In this document: piece by piece, positions 1 through 5,609 of the stretch | Position numbering within the stretch: the first letter of the stretch is position 1 | Layout: every line of letters begins with the position of its first letter | Assembly (NCBI GenBank): GCA_030668905.1 | Contig: DAOVEQ010000032.1 | Location: forward strand, 1-8,540 | Direction: 5' to 3' | Length of the DNA: 8,540 nt | DNA from: Thermococci archaeon | GTDB taxonomy: Archaea > Methanobacteriota_B > Thermococci > Methanofastidiosales > B48-G16 | The notes under the pieces: generated by a model | The model's input: only the letters and a program-made list of their open reading frames with translations | The model's database searches: none | Told to the model about the DNA's origin: nothing | Made by a program: the position numbers and the translations under genes

Positions 1-1025
1 TATCCCTCTTCTATCTTTCCTATTTTCAGATTCAAAGCTTTTCCTCCATTTTCTGTAGCTATTTTCAAACATTCATTGACATTTAAATTTTTGGGATCTT
101 TCAGTTTATGTATCAACGCCATTATCTTTAAATCCTCAAAAATATTGAGAGAGTTATTGGATGCAGTTCCGTCAGTTCCCAAGGAAACCAAGATATCATT
201 TCTCAATAACTCGGGAATGGGAGCAATTCCAGAGGAGAGTTTTAAGTTCGATACAGGATTGTGCGAGATCTTTACATTTTTTTCTTTTAGAATTTTAATT
301 TCATTTTTTGTTAAATGAACAGCATGGGCTATCAATACATTCTCATTTAGGAAATCTTTTAGATATTCCATAGGTTTCATCTTATGTTCTTTCTCTATAT
401 TTTCTACTTCATTTTTCGTTTCCGAGACATGTATGTGTACATATTTTTGATATTTATAAGCAAGATCTTTTATTTTCATTAAAAACTCTTTTGAGCATGT
501 ATACGGAGAATGGGGACCAAACATGAACTCAGTTCTATCATTTTTCTCGCATATCTTCATTATCCTCAGAGATTCTTTTATTTCCTTCTCCCCTCTTTTT
601 GAGTCAAAGAGTTCTATGCATCCATGATTTAAAACTCCTCTAATCCCAGATTCTACAACGGCATCAGCTACTCTGTCCATAAAAAAGTACATGTCGTTAA
701 AACACGTAGTTCCGCTTTTTATCATCTCGATAATTCCCAATAAACTTCCATAATAGACATCCTCACCTTTTAATTTAGATTCTACAGGCCAGATATACTT
801 TTCAAGCCATTCATTCAAAGGCAAATCATCCGCATAGCCCCTCAATAATGTCATTGCCAAATGTGTATGTGTATTCACAAGGCCAGGAAGAATTAATTTT
901 TTTTCAGCATTATAACTTTCTCCTTCCAAGTTTTTCCCTATTTTAACAATTTTATTATCCTCTATCTCAATATCTTTTTTAACGATCTCTCCCTTGTAGT
1001 AAACTAACCCATTTTTAATCATCAT
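1..1025 (-). CDS. mtaD: MTA/SAH (5'-deoxyadenosine) deaminase, amidohydrolase family, partial (C-terminus outside window)
   Basis: A metal-dependent amidohydrolase of the cytosolic TrzA/AtzA-like group that deaminates adenosine-type by-products of S-adenosylmethionine chemistry (S-adenosylhomocysteine, methylthioadenosine, 5'-deoxyadenosine). 341 complete codons are visible of a usual ~420. Visible motifs: NTHTHLAM at residues 51-58 (metal ligands H53, H55), PVE at 80-82 (substrate-binding Glu), GPHSPYTCS at 170-178 (H172), HIHVSET at 197-203 (metal H199), SHNPVSN at 254-260 and LGTDGTASNN at 282-291 (metal Asp285). All are in the spacing of characterised SAH deaminases. The start is one of two adjacent ATGs (1025 or 1022); a TATA box centred near 1049 lies only 24 nt upstream, which fits a leaderless mRNA. 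The reading frame runs off the left edge without a stop. Family assignment is firm; which nucleoside is preferred (hence mtaD versus dadD) cannot be read from sequence. Confidence 0.93.
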   Translation of the reverse strand, partial: MMIKNGLVYYKGEIVKKDIEIEDNKIVKIGKNLEGESYNAEKKLILPGLVNTHTHLAMTLLRGYADDLPLNEWLEKYIWPVESKLKGEDVYYGSLLGIIEMIKSGTTCFNDMYFFMDRVADAVVESGIRGVLNHGCIELFDSKRGEKEIKESLRIMKICEKNDRTEFMFGPHSPYTCSKEFLMKIKDLAYKYQKYVHIHVSETKNEVENIEKEHKMKPMEYLKDFLNENVLIAHAVHLTKNEIKILKEKNVKISHNPVSNLKLSSGIAPIPELLRNDILVSLGTDGTASNNSLNIFEDLKIMALIHKLKDPKNLNVNECLKIATENGGKALNLKIGKIEEG

Positions 1026-1043
1026 GCTTTATCATCTGAAGAA

Positions 1044-1054
1044 ATTTATAAATA
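1044..1054 (-). promoter_or_regulatory. TATA box for the deaminase gene
   Basis: Minus-strand CTATTTATAAAT with an A-rich upstream element (CTCAAAAA). The centre lies about 24 nt from the ATG at 1025, so transcription should start at or within a few bases of the start codon. Confidence 0.6.
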
Positions 1055-1127
1055 GTTTTTGAGAAGGGAGTTTTTAGTTTCTTAATTCGCGAGCTTAAAG
1101 TAAAGTTTCCATACTATTTAGTTCTGC

Positions 1128-1208
1128 TTAAACCTCTGGTGTTTTTCCTTTCTCTTTCTCCCGGTAAGAGAAATCCTCCTCAGGAATTATATCAAACTTT
1201 AAACCCAT
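1128..1208 (-). CDS. Possible 26-residue small protein, unknown
   Basis: A small minus-strand reading frame, ATG at 1206-1208 to TAA at 1128-1130, in the 221-nt gap between vapC and the deaminase. The product begins MGLKFDIIPEED and continues with a very charged Lys/Glu-rich tail ending KTPEV; there is no membrane segment or cysteine. It resembles protein-coding sequence in composition, and a TATA box at 1232-1242 sits about 29 nt upstream of its ATG, the same geometry as the other promoters here. I do not recognise it. It may be a genuine microprotein, a decayed fragment of a larger gene (no in-frame continuation was found), or chance. Confidence 0.35.
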   Translation of the reverse strand: MGLKFDIIPEEDFSYREKEKGKTPEV

Positions 1209-1231
1209 TGTTAGAGATTGGTCTGAGTTTC

Positions 1232-1242
1232 ATATAAATTTA
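1232..1242 (-). promoter_or_regulatory. Putative TATA box upstream of the 26-residue small ORF
   Basis: Minus-strand TAAATTTATAT lies just past the vapC stop codon and about 29 nt upstream of the ATG at 1208. It could drive the small ORF as a leaderless message, or a non-coding transcript reading toward the deaminase. In such AT-rich DNA a chance match is possible. Confidence 0.35.
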
Positions 1243-1246
1243 TCGA

Positions 1247-1663
1247 TCACAAACTCTCCAATCCTTCCTCAGGTGTTAGAACTCTCAGTTTTTTTATATT
1301 CACATAATCTTTCTTGTTCCATGTTATTAGATGAGAAGACCCTGTTAGAAGAGATGTGGCTGCGATTATTGAATCTCCATCGCTTTTTATGTATCTTCTT
1401 CTTATATTTCCTGCTTTTTCAGCTACTTTGCAATCTATACCTACTTCATTAAACAAAGAGATCAATTTTTTTGCATTAGCATGTTCTGATTTTGCCCCCT
1501 TATAAATTTCAAAACAGGTGAATGCTGAAATATACCCTATGTAATCTCCAAACTCGATCTTTTGCTTTACAAACTCTGAAGAAAACTTTCTTTTCTCCTC
1601 CGGTATCTTTTTTGAAGTGAGAATATCTATAAGAACATCAGAATCAACTGTGATCTTCTTCAT
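1247..1663 (-). CDS. vapC: VapC-type PIN-domain ribonuclease toxin
   Basis: A 138-residue PIN domain protein, the usual VapC length, expected to be a Mg2+-dependent endoribonuclease held inactive by the antitoxin encoded upstream. From the ATG at 1663 the product starts MKKITVDSDVLIDIL with the first acidic residue at D7 (D9 nearby), FEIYKGA with E52, GDSIIAA with D97, and TWNKKDY with D119: the PIN acidic quartet in order. A TTG at 1675 would add four residues (MANG) and enlarge the overlap with vapB from 20 to 32 nt. I prefer the ATG because PIN proteins usually begin right before the first strand. It overlaps vapB out of frame, so the two are translationally coupled, typical of toxin-antitoxin operons. 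All catalytic residues are intact. The RNA target is unknown. Confidence 0.9.
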   Translation of the reverse strand: MKKITVDSDVLIDILTSKKIPEEKRKFSSEFVKQKIEFGDYIGYISAFTCFEIYKGAKSEHANAKKLISLFNEVGIDCKVAEKAGNIRRRYIKSDGDSIIAATSLLTGSSHLITWNKKDYVNIKKLRVLTPEEGLESL

Positions 1664-1892
1664 TCCATTCGCCAAATCTGCTAAGAGTTTTTCTTTCTCT
1701 GAGTATGTTTGGATCGATATCTATCGTTCCTGCTACTGAGTCCACTATGCTTTTTTCTTTCACTTTTTTCATGATAATCTCATCTCCTTCGCAAACAACA
1801 TTCACTCTATCTCCTTCCTTCAATCCCAGCTTCTCCCTTATGTTTTTGTGGAGAGTTATCTGTCCTTTCTTAGTCAAGGTGCTCACTGTCAT
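1644..1892 (-). CDS. vapB: VapB-type antitoxin, SpoVT-AbrB (MazE-like) DNA-binding domain
   Basis: An 82-residue antitoxin. Residues ~3-45 form the swapped-hairpin AbrB domain: TKKGQITLHKNIREKLGLKEGD followed by RVNVVCEGDEIIMKKV is the standard pattern, except that the usual Pro after GQITI is His here. The C-terminal ~35 residues are acidic and basic mixed, as expected for the toxin-wrapping tail, and end EEDHS. The frame is open further upstream to 2003, but the ATG at 1892 is chosen because it starts exactly at the AbrB domain (MTVSTLTKKGQ), and the additional 37 residues would cover the TATA box and contain low-complexity Phe/Tyr-rich sequence. First gene of a two-gene unit with vapC. Likely represses its own promoter through the repeats at 1904-1924. 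Confidence 0.88.
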   Translation of the reverse strand: MTVSTLTKKGQITLHKNIREKLGLKEGDRVNVVCEGDEIIMKKVKEKSIVDSVAGTIDIDPNILRERKTLSRFGEWNEEDHS

Positions 1893-1903
1893 AAGATCAC
1901 AAT

Positions 1904-1924
1904 AATACTTACTAAGTAATACTT
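1904..1924. promoter_or_regulatory. Candidate operator for vapBC autoregulation
   Basis: Between the vapB TATA box and its ATG lies a near-palindrome TTACTAAGTAA (1909-1919, arms of 5 around one base), embedded in two direct copies of AATACTT (1904-1910 and 1918-1924). It spans the predicted transcription start, so an AbrB dimer bound here would block initiation. Binding is inferred from position and the family habit, not shown. Confidence 0.45.
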
Positions 1925-1932
1925 TATAAACT
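1922..1932 (-). promoter_or_regulatory. TATA box for vapBC
   Basis: Minus-strand GTTTATAAAGT preceded by a BRE-like ACGAAAA. The centre is about 35 nt from the vapB ATG, giving a predicted 5' leader of around 9 nt, one of the few non-leaderless starts in this window. Confidence 0.6.
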
Positions 1933-1935
1933 TTT

Positions 1936-1967
1936 CGTGAAAATAAAAATCTAAAATACGTGAAAAT
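1936..1967. repeat. Direct repeat CGTGAAAAT in the divergent vapB / symporter promoter region
   Basis: CGTGAAAAT occurs at 1936-1944 and again at 1959-1967, 23 bp start to start, about two helical turns apart. It lies upstream of the vapB TATA and about 50 bp upstream of the symporter-operon TATA. A possible regulator site for either direction; chance cannot be excluded. Confidence 0.3.
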
Positions 1968-2001
1968 GATCGTCACTATGTAGATCGGGTTTTGAGAATT
2001 C

Positions 2002-2020
2002 AAACCAAAAGACTTATAAA
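2002..2020 (+). promoter_or_regulatory. BRE/TATA promoter of the symporter operon
   Basis: AAACCAAAAGA (BRE-like) followed by CTTATAAA; the TATA centre near 2016 is 26 nt from the ATG at 2042, predicting a leaderless mRNA. The 20 bases 2001-2020 match 6991-7010 upstream of the CNNM gene at 17 positions. Confidence 0.65.
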
Positions 2021-2041
2021 TCGTATTTTCTATAATGCACT

Positions 2042-2161
2042 ATGGCGAGTTATATTTTTGGTATGAGTCCGGGTATTTTTGGAGCCTGGATCGTTGGAAT
2101 TATAACGATTATCCTCGCACTAGTCTATCCATTTTTAACAAAATCTGAGGAGGAAGATTAA
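2042..2161 (+). CDS. Small one-helix membrane protein, probable symporter accessory subunit (39 aa)
   Basis: A 39-residue protein starting MASYIFGMSPGIFGAW, with one hydrophobic helix at about residues 11-31 (ending in LALVYPFL) and an acidic C-terminus TKSEEED. It is the first gene of the transcript: the ATG sits 26 nt after a TATA centre, so it should be read as a leaderless start. Its TAA shares one base with the ATG of the SSF symporter (TAATG), and its last codons supply that gene's Shine-Dalgarno sequence. Short one-helix ORFs placed directly before SSF symporter genes are a recurring arrangement in archaea and bacteria, often called symporter small accessory proteins. Position and shape support that role here; stabilisation or gating of the large subunit is inference. 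It is easily missed by gene callers because of its length. Confidence 0.8.
   Translation: MASYIFGMSPGIFGAWIVGIITIILALVYPFLTKSEEED
2147..2154 (+). promoter_or_regulatory. Shine-Dalgarno sequence of the SSF symporter
   Basis: GAGGAGGA, with the GGAGG core ending 7 nt before the ATG at 2161. It lies inside the end of the upstream small ORF. It is a strong internal ribosome site, in contrast to the leaderless first genes in the window. Confidence 0.7.
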
Positions 2162-3639
2162 TGGAAGCTGAACTTGTTCCAGTAGAGGAATATCTAAAGA
2201 TCGCTATCGGTATATTTGTTTTGTATGTTATTGCCAATATTATCATCGGTGTTTATGGAAGTAGAAAAACAAAGACGGCAAAAGATTACTATTTTGCCTC
2301 TCATACAGTAGGTCCCTGGGCCATCGCACTGGCTTATGGTGCTACCTGTTACAGCGCTACCCTTATTATAGGATATGGGGGTCTCTCTTACAAGATCGGA
2401 GCATCTATGCTCTGGATAGCAGCTACCAATATTCTTATCATGACTTATTTAGCCTGGGTAGTTATGGGAAAGAGAGTTAGAAAAATGCAGGAGAATCTTG
2501 GCTCTTATACGGTCATGGAGCTTTTATCACAGAGATACAAAAGTCCTCAGGTAAGACCTGTTCTTGGTATTATCGTCATGTTCTCTATGATGGCTTATTC
2601 TGTGGCCGTACTCACAGGAACTGCACGTCTTTTCCAGGTGATCTTTGAGATCCAGTTTCTTTATGCGTTAATTATTATAGTTGCTGTCATCGGATTCTAT
2701 ATCACAATGGGTGGCATCCTTTCCACGATCTATGCTAATTTCCTCCAGGGTGCAGTAATGATCGTTGGGATGATCGTTCTGCTATCTGGCGTTATTTATA
2801 AAGTTGGTTTTACTTCCGGTTTTGAGACGTTGGGGAGCGAGTTTGGGAAAGAGTTTGTCACTATGCCGGGAACAGGGGGCTGGTGGTTCTTGATCTCTTT
2901 ATGCCTCGTAACGAGCCTTATTCCATGGGGTATGCCTCAGATAATCTCGATGCTTTACTCAGCTAAAAATACAAGATCAATTACACTTGCGATACCAATC
3001 GTTACAGTATGGTCATTTGTGGTACTCTTCACAGTATACTTTGTCGGCCCAATGGGTCGTGTTATTTTGGGAAGCGGCGTTGAGGTGGATCAGGTCATGC
3101 CAATGTTATTTAGGGCAGTCTTACCTGCTGTAGGGATAGGTGTAGCACTTTCAGCGGTGGTGGCTGCATCGATGTCAACTGCAGCAGCTACAACATTACA
3201 AGCTTCATTTGCATTTGTCAGGGATTTACTCCAGCCTTTATTTCCAGCTAAAATCTCAGATAAAACCATATTGAAAGCATCCAAAGTTTCAACTGTATTG
3301 ATGATAGCAATAGCCTTTGGACTTTCGTATCTAAAGCTCGGAACAATAGCTGATATTTTCAACTTCGGGGCGGCAGCTTCATGTGCTGCTTTTGTACCAC
3401 CTCTGGTGTGCGGATTATTCTGGAAGAGAGGGACTGACAAAGGTATCCTTTCCAGTACAATCTTAGGATTTCTGACAGTATTACTCTGGACATTAGTTTT
3501 TGGGCTTAAAGGACAGAACTTTCACGGAATCCAGGCTATTATTCCTGGACAGATAGTTGGCTGGGTAACATTTATAGTAGTATCGCTTGTGACTAAGCCG
3601 TTGCCAAAGGAACTTGTAGATAAAGCTATGAAGTATTAA
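2161..3639 (+). CDS. Sodium:solute symporter family (SSF) transporter
   Basis: A 492-residue polytopic inner-membrane protein of the SSF family (PutP/PanF/vSGLT fold), importing an organic solute with Na+. Visible family marks: KTAKDYYFASHTVGPWAIAL after the first helix; GGILSTIYANFLQG at residues 184-197, the family's conserved segment; and AASMSTAAATTLQ with Ser339-Thr340, the position of the Na+-binding Ser/Thr pair of PutP. About 12-13 hydrophobic stretches are visible, and length is normal. Many relatives have an Asp three residues after Ser of this motif (MSTADS); here it is Ala. The substrate cannot be told from sequence; the nearby amidohydrolases and GS-like ligase suggest an amide, amino acid or carboxylate. 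Start is set by the SD at 2147-2154 and the TAATG overlap with the preceding small membrane protein. Confidence 0.92.
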   Translation: MEAELVPVEEYLKIAIGIFVLYVIANIIIGVYGSRKTKTAKDYYFASHTVGPWAIALAYGATCYSATLIIGYGGLSYKIGASMLWIAATNILIMTYLAWVVMGKRVRKMQENLGSYTVMELLSQRYKSPQVRPVLGIIVMFSMMAYSVAVLTGTARLFQVIFEIQFLYALIIIVAVIGFYITMGGILSTIYANFLQGAVMIVGMIVLLSGVIYKVGFTSGFETLGSEFGKEFVTMPGTGGWWFLISLCLVTSLIPWGMPQIISMLYSAKNTRSITLAIPIVTVWSFVVLFTVYFVGPMGRVILGSGVEVDQVMPMLFRAVLPAVGIGVALSAVVAASMSTAAATTLQASFAFVRDLLQPLFPAKISDKTILKASKVSTVLMIAIAFGLSYLKLGTIADIFNFGAAASCAAFVPPLVCGLFWKRGTDKGILSSTILGFLTVLLWTLVFGLKGQNFHGIQAIIPGQIVGWVTFIVVSLVTKPLPKELVDKAMKY

Positions 3640-3648
3640 CTAAGTTAG

Positions 3649-3658
3649 ATTTATAAAG
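3649..3658 (+). promoter_or_regulatory. TATA box for the 61-residue membrane protein
   Basis: ATTTATAAAG directly after the symporter stop codon, centred about 26 nt before the ATG at 3679, again the leaderless geometry. A second TATATATAG at 3664-3672 is too near the start to act as the main box. Confidence 0.55.
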
Positions 3659-3678
3659 TTCTGGTATATATAGTAAGT

Positions 3679-3864
3679 ATGGATAAAAAGTTTATAGCAT
3701 TGATAGTAATTTTCCTAGTAATAGTTGCGTTCCAGGGGAAGATAAAGATATACCTGGCCACTTTAAACTCCGTACAAAAATTAATGTTGGGGCAGATCTT
3801 AATTCTCGTGGGGATACTGATTATTTTGTTGTATTATATAGTTTCTCGCTCTGAAAAAGAGTGA
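3679..3864 (+). CDS. Small two-helix membrane protein, unknown function (61 aa)
   Basis: A 61-residue protein with two predicted membrane helices: about residues 5-19 (FIALIVIFLVIVAF) and 36-55 (a Leu/Ile-rich stretch ending LLYYIV). They are joined by a basic loop (KIKIYLATLNSVQK), and the C-terminus is charged, SRSEKE. No homologue is recognised. It has its own TATA box with leaderless spacing, 39 nt after the symporter, so it is not strictly dependent on that operon, though read-through is likely. Its last 31 nt overlap the 3' end of the asparaginase gene on the other strand. The clear two-helix pattern and promoter make it likely to be real. Confidence 0.65.
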   Translation: MDKKFIALIVIFLVIVAFQGKIKIYLATLNSVQKLMLGQILILVGILIILLYYIVSRSEKE

Positions 3865-4850
3865 AGATCAAACTCAGGAACAATTTTACCTACTATTTTT
3901 CCCTGATGATTTTTACTCAGAGGAATATGGTAATTTTTAAGCATTTCTAATTCTTTTCCGTTCAAAATATTTAACTTTTTTAAAATTTCTATTATTACAG
4001 GAGTTTTAGCCCTCTTCGCTCCGTCATCTATTTTTAAAGCTATCCCGATCCCTTTATTTAGAACTCCAAGACAGTATACACCTTCAGCCCCGTTCTTTCC
4101 TATTACTTTTTTCGTTGTTTTCATAAGGTCTGTGTCAAATCTTTTTGTTCCAGCCACGTTTTCAGGGTAACTCTGCATTGCATGCACTATTTTCTCAGCC
4201 GCTTCCCTTTTTGTTCTTTCCAAATCTTCTGGATTGGTAAGCCTTGCAAATCCTAGAGCCATATTGTATAACGGCATCCCGAAAACGGGAACACCGCAAC
4301 CGTCAATTCCTATTTTTATCTTTTCACATTTTGTTGTATATTTCATAGTTTTCAAAATCTCTTTTTGCACAGGATGTTCACGTTCGTAATATTTTTCTAA
4401 AGGATAGCTTTTCATCTTTGCAAGGAGAAGCATCCCCGAATGCTTTCCTGAACAGTTGTTGTATATGGGGGTGGGCTCTTCTCTTTTTAGTATTAGTTTT
4501 TTCATTGCTCCCTTTGAGTAGGGCATGTGAATACCACATTTTAGATAAGTTTCATCCAGGCCTATTTTATTTAGAATAGAGCTTACTGCCTCTATGTGAA
4601 TATCTTCTCCACTATGTGAGGCTACTATCGTAGCGAGCTCTCTTTCATTTATCCTATATTTTTCTAACGCACCGCTTTCCACAGCAGGAATAGCCTGAAG
4701 GGGCTTTGCAGACGATCTCATGTATGTTACATAGTATGGATCTCCCACGTAGTAAAGAAGGTCTCCATTCTTATTTACTACAGCAACAGAGCCTCTGTGA
4801 ATACTTTCTACTAACTCATTTCTGTAGACTTTAACAAGGGCCTCGCTCAT
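3834..4850 (-). CDS. Asparaginase II family (AsnII / ReAV-type) amidohydrolase
   Basis: A 338-residue cytosolic enzyme of the asparaginase II family (PF06089 type, related to the Rhizobium etli inducible asparaginase), hydrolysing L-asparagine or a related amide to acid plus ammonia. The key residues are in place: RSSAKPLQA at 45-53 gives the Ser-x-x-Lys pair S46/K49; ASHSGE at 77-82 gives the second Ser S78; NNCSGKHSGM at 131-140 gives C133 and K136; DGCGVP at 183-188 gives C185. C133, K136 and C185 match the residues that hold zinc in ReAV. Length is normal. Its ATG overlaps the creatininase-family stop by ATGA, so the two are co-translated. At the 3' end it overlaps the 61-residue membrane protein by 31 nt. 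The substrate may be something other than asparagine, given the neighbours. Confidence 0.9.
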   Translation of the reverse strand: MSEALVKVYRNELVESIHRGSVAVVNKNGDLLYYVGDPYYVTYMRSSAKPLQAIPAVESGALEKYRINERELATIVASHSGEDIHIEAVSSILNKIGLDETYLKCGIHMPYSKGAMKKLILKREEPTPIYNNCSGKHSGMLLLAKMKSYPLEKYYEREHPVQKEILKTMKYTTKCEKIKIGIDGCGVPVFGMPLYNMALGFARLTNPEDLERTKREAAEKIVHAMQSYPENVAGTKRFDTDLMKTTKKVIGKNGAEGVYCLGVLNKGIGIALKIDDGAKRAKTPVIIEILKKLNILNGKELEMLKNYHIPLSKNHQGKIVGKIVPEFDLHSFSERETI

Positions 4851-5566
4851 ATTTGCACTTCCTTTATATATTCAACGAGTTTTTTAAGCTCTTCAAGACA
4901 GGCTTCAAATATTATTTTTCCCTTTTCGGGAGAAGCATCTTTTGAAAATCCTACAACACCGCAGTCAGTAAAATCCTTTGTTTCGTGAGTTACAATGCCT
5001 CCAAATTTTTTTGGTGCCCATAGAGTATCAACATTTTTAGCTTTTTCCATCTTTACAAGTTCTGGGCATAAAAAAAGATTTAAAGATGTTTCTGCAGAAG
5101 CAGCGTGACCCATATACTTTGCAGGACTCTCAGGATAGAGCTTTTTTGTTATTTCTTCAGGAATAGATCTCCACCATTCATAGATCCCAACAAAAACATT
5201 TTCATCTCTCATCTGAAGTGCTATATCCATTAAACAGGGTGTATTTCCACCGTGTCCATTGACAAAGAGTATCTTTGTGACACCGTGATATTTAAGCGCC
5301 ATACATATGTCCAATAGATAATTTTTGAAACTTTCATAAGAAACCCAGAGCGTCCCGGAAAAAAATCTGTGATGTTTAGAGATGCCGATTGGTACTGTGG
5401 GAAGTACTACTGCATCTAATTTCTGCGCAAATTTTTCCGCTATTAAATGATCCGTTCCCAGCGGATTTTGCGGGCCGTGCTGTTCCGTCGATCCCACTGG
5501 TACTACAACTACATTATTTTTTAAAACTTTTTCAGCTTCTTCCCATGTAATGTTTTTTAACAACAT
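4847..5566 (-). CDS. Creatininase-family amidohydrolase
   Basis: A 239-residue metal-dependent hydrolase of the creatininase family (PF02633 type), which opens cyclic amides or removes formyl/amide groups. Motifs in order: PVGSTEQHGP (residues 23-32, metal ligands E28 and H30), GTDHLIA (D39), VNGHGGN (102-108, H105) and GHAASAETS (153-161, E159). The Glu directly after the NGH motif in true creatininase is Gly here, as in most archaeal family members, so creatinine is unlikely to be the substrate. The family also contains the archaeal ArfB deformylase of riboflavin/F420 synthesis, which remains an alternative; the neighbours favour nitrogen salvage. Its own TATA box at 5589-5598 predicts a leaderless start at 5566. 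It forms a pair with asparaginase II through an ATGA overlap. Confidence 0.88.
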   Translation of the reverse strand: MLLKNITWEEAEKVLKNNVVVVPVGSTEQHGPQNPLGTDHLIAEKFAQKLDAVVLPTVPIGISKHHRFFSGTLWVSYESFKNYLLDICMALKYHGVTKILFVNGHGGNTPCLMDIALQMRDENVFVGIYEWWRSIPEEITKKLYPESPAKYMGHAASAETSLNLFLCPELVKMEKAKNVDTLWAPKKFGGIVTHETKDFTDCGVVGFSKDASPEKGKIIFEACLEELKKLVEYIKEVQI

Positions 5567-5588
5567 AGAAAAATTTTAGTTTCTAGAT

Positions 5589-5598
5589 AATATAAATT
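5589..5598 (-). promoter_or_regulatory. TATA box for the creatininase-asparaginase pair
   Basis: Minus-strand AATTTATATT in the 43-nt gap after the GS-like gene, centred about 27 nt upstream of the ATG at 5566. The pair can therefore be transcribed apart from the GS-like gene. Confidence 0.55.
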
Positions 5599-5609
5599 TT
5601 TTCATAACT

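Noticed and set aside
76..318. 80-codon frame on the plus strand
   Set aside because: It is antisense to the strongly motif-supported deaminase and resembles no family.
1079..1100. TTAA...CGCG...TTAA near-palindrome as an operator or terminator
   Set aside because: The arms do not pair base by base around one centre, and there is no T-run in either direction.
1664..1675. TTG start of vapC at 1675 (four extra residues)
   Set aside because: The ATG at 1663 gives the usual PIN N-terminus; TTG remains possible but adds only MANG and more overlap.
1893..2003. Upstream extension of vapB by 37 residues
   Set aside because: The extension covers the TATA box and operator-like repeats, is Phe/Tyr/Ile-rich low-complexity sequence, and the AbrB domain begins exactly at the ATG at 1892.
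3090..3440. 116-codon minus-strand frame inside the symporter
   Set aside because: Antisense shadow of conserved SSF helices; no promoter or motif.
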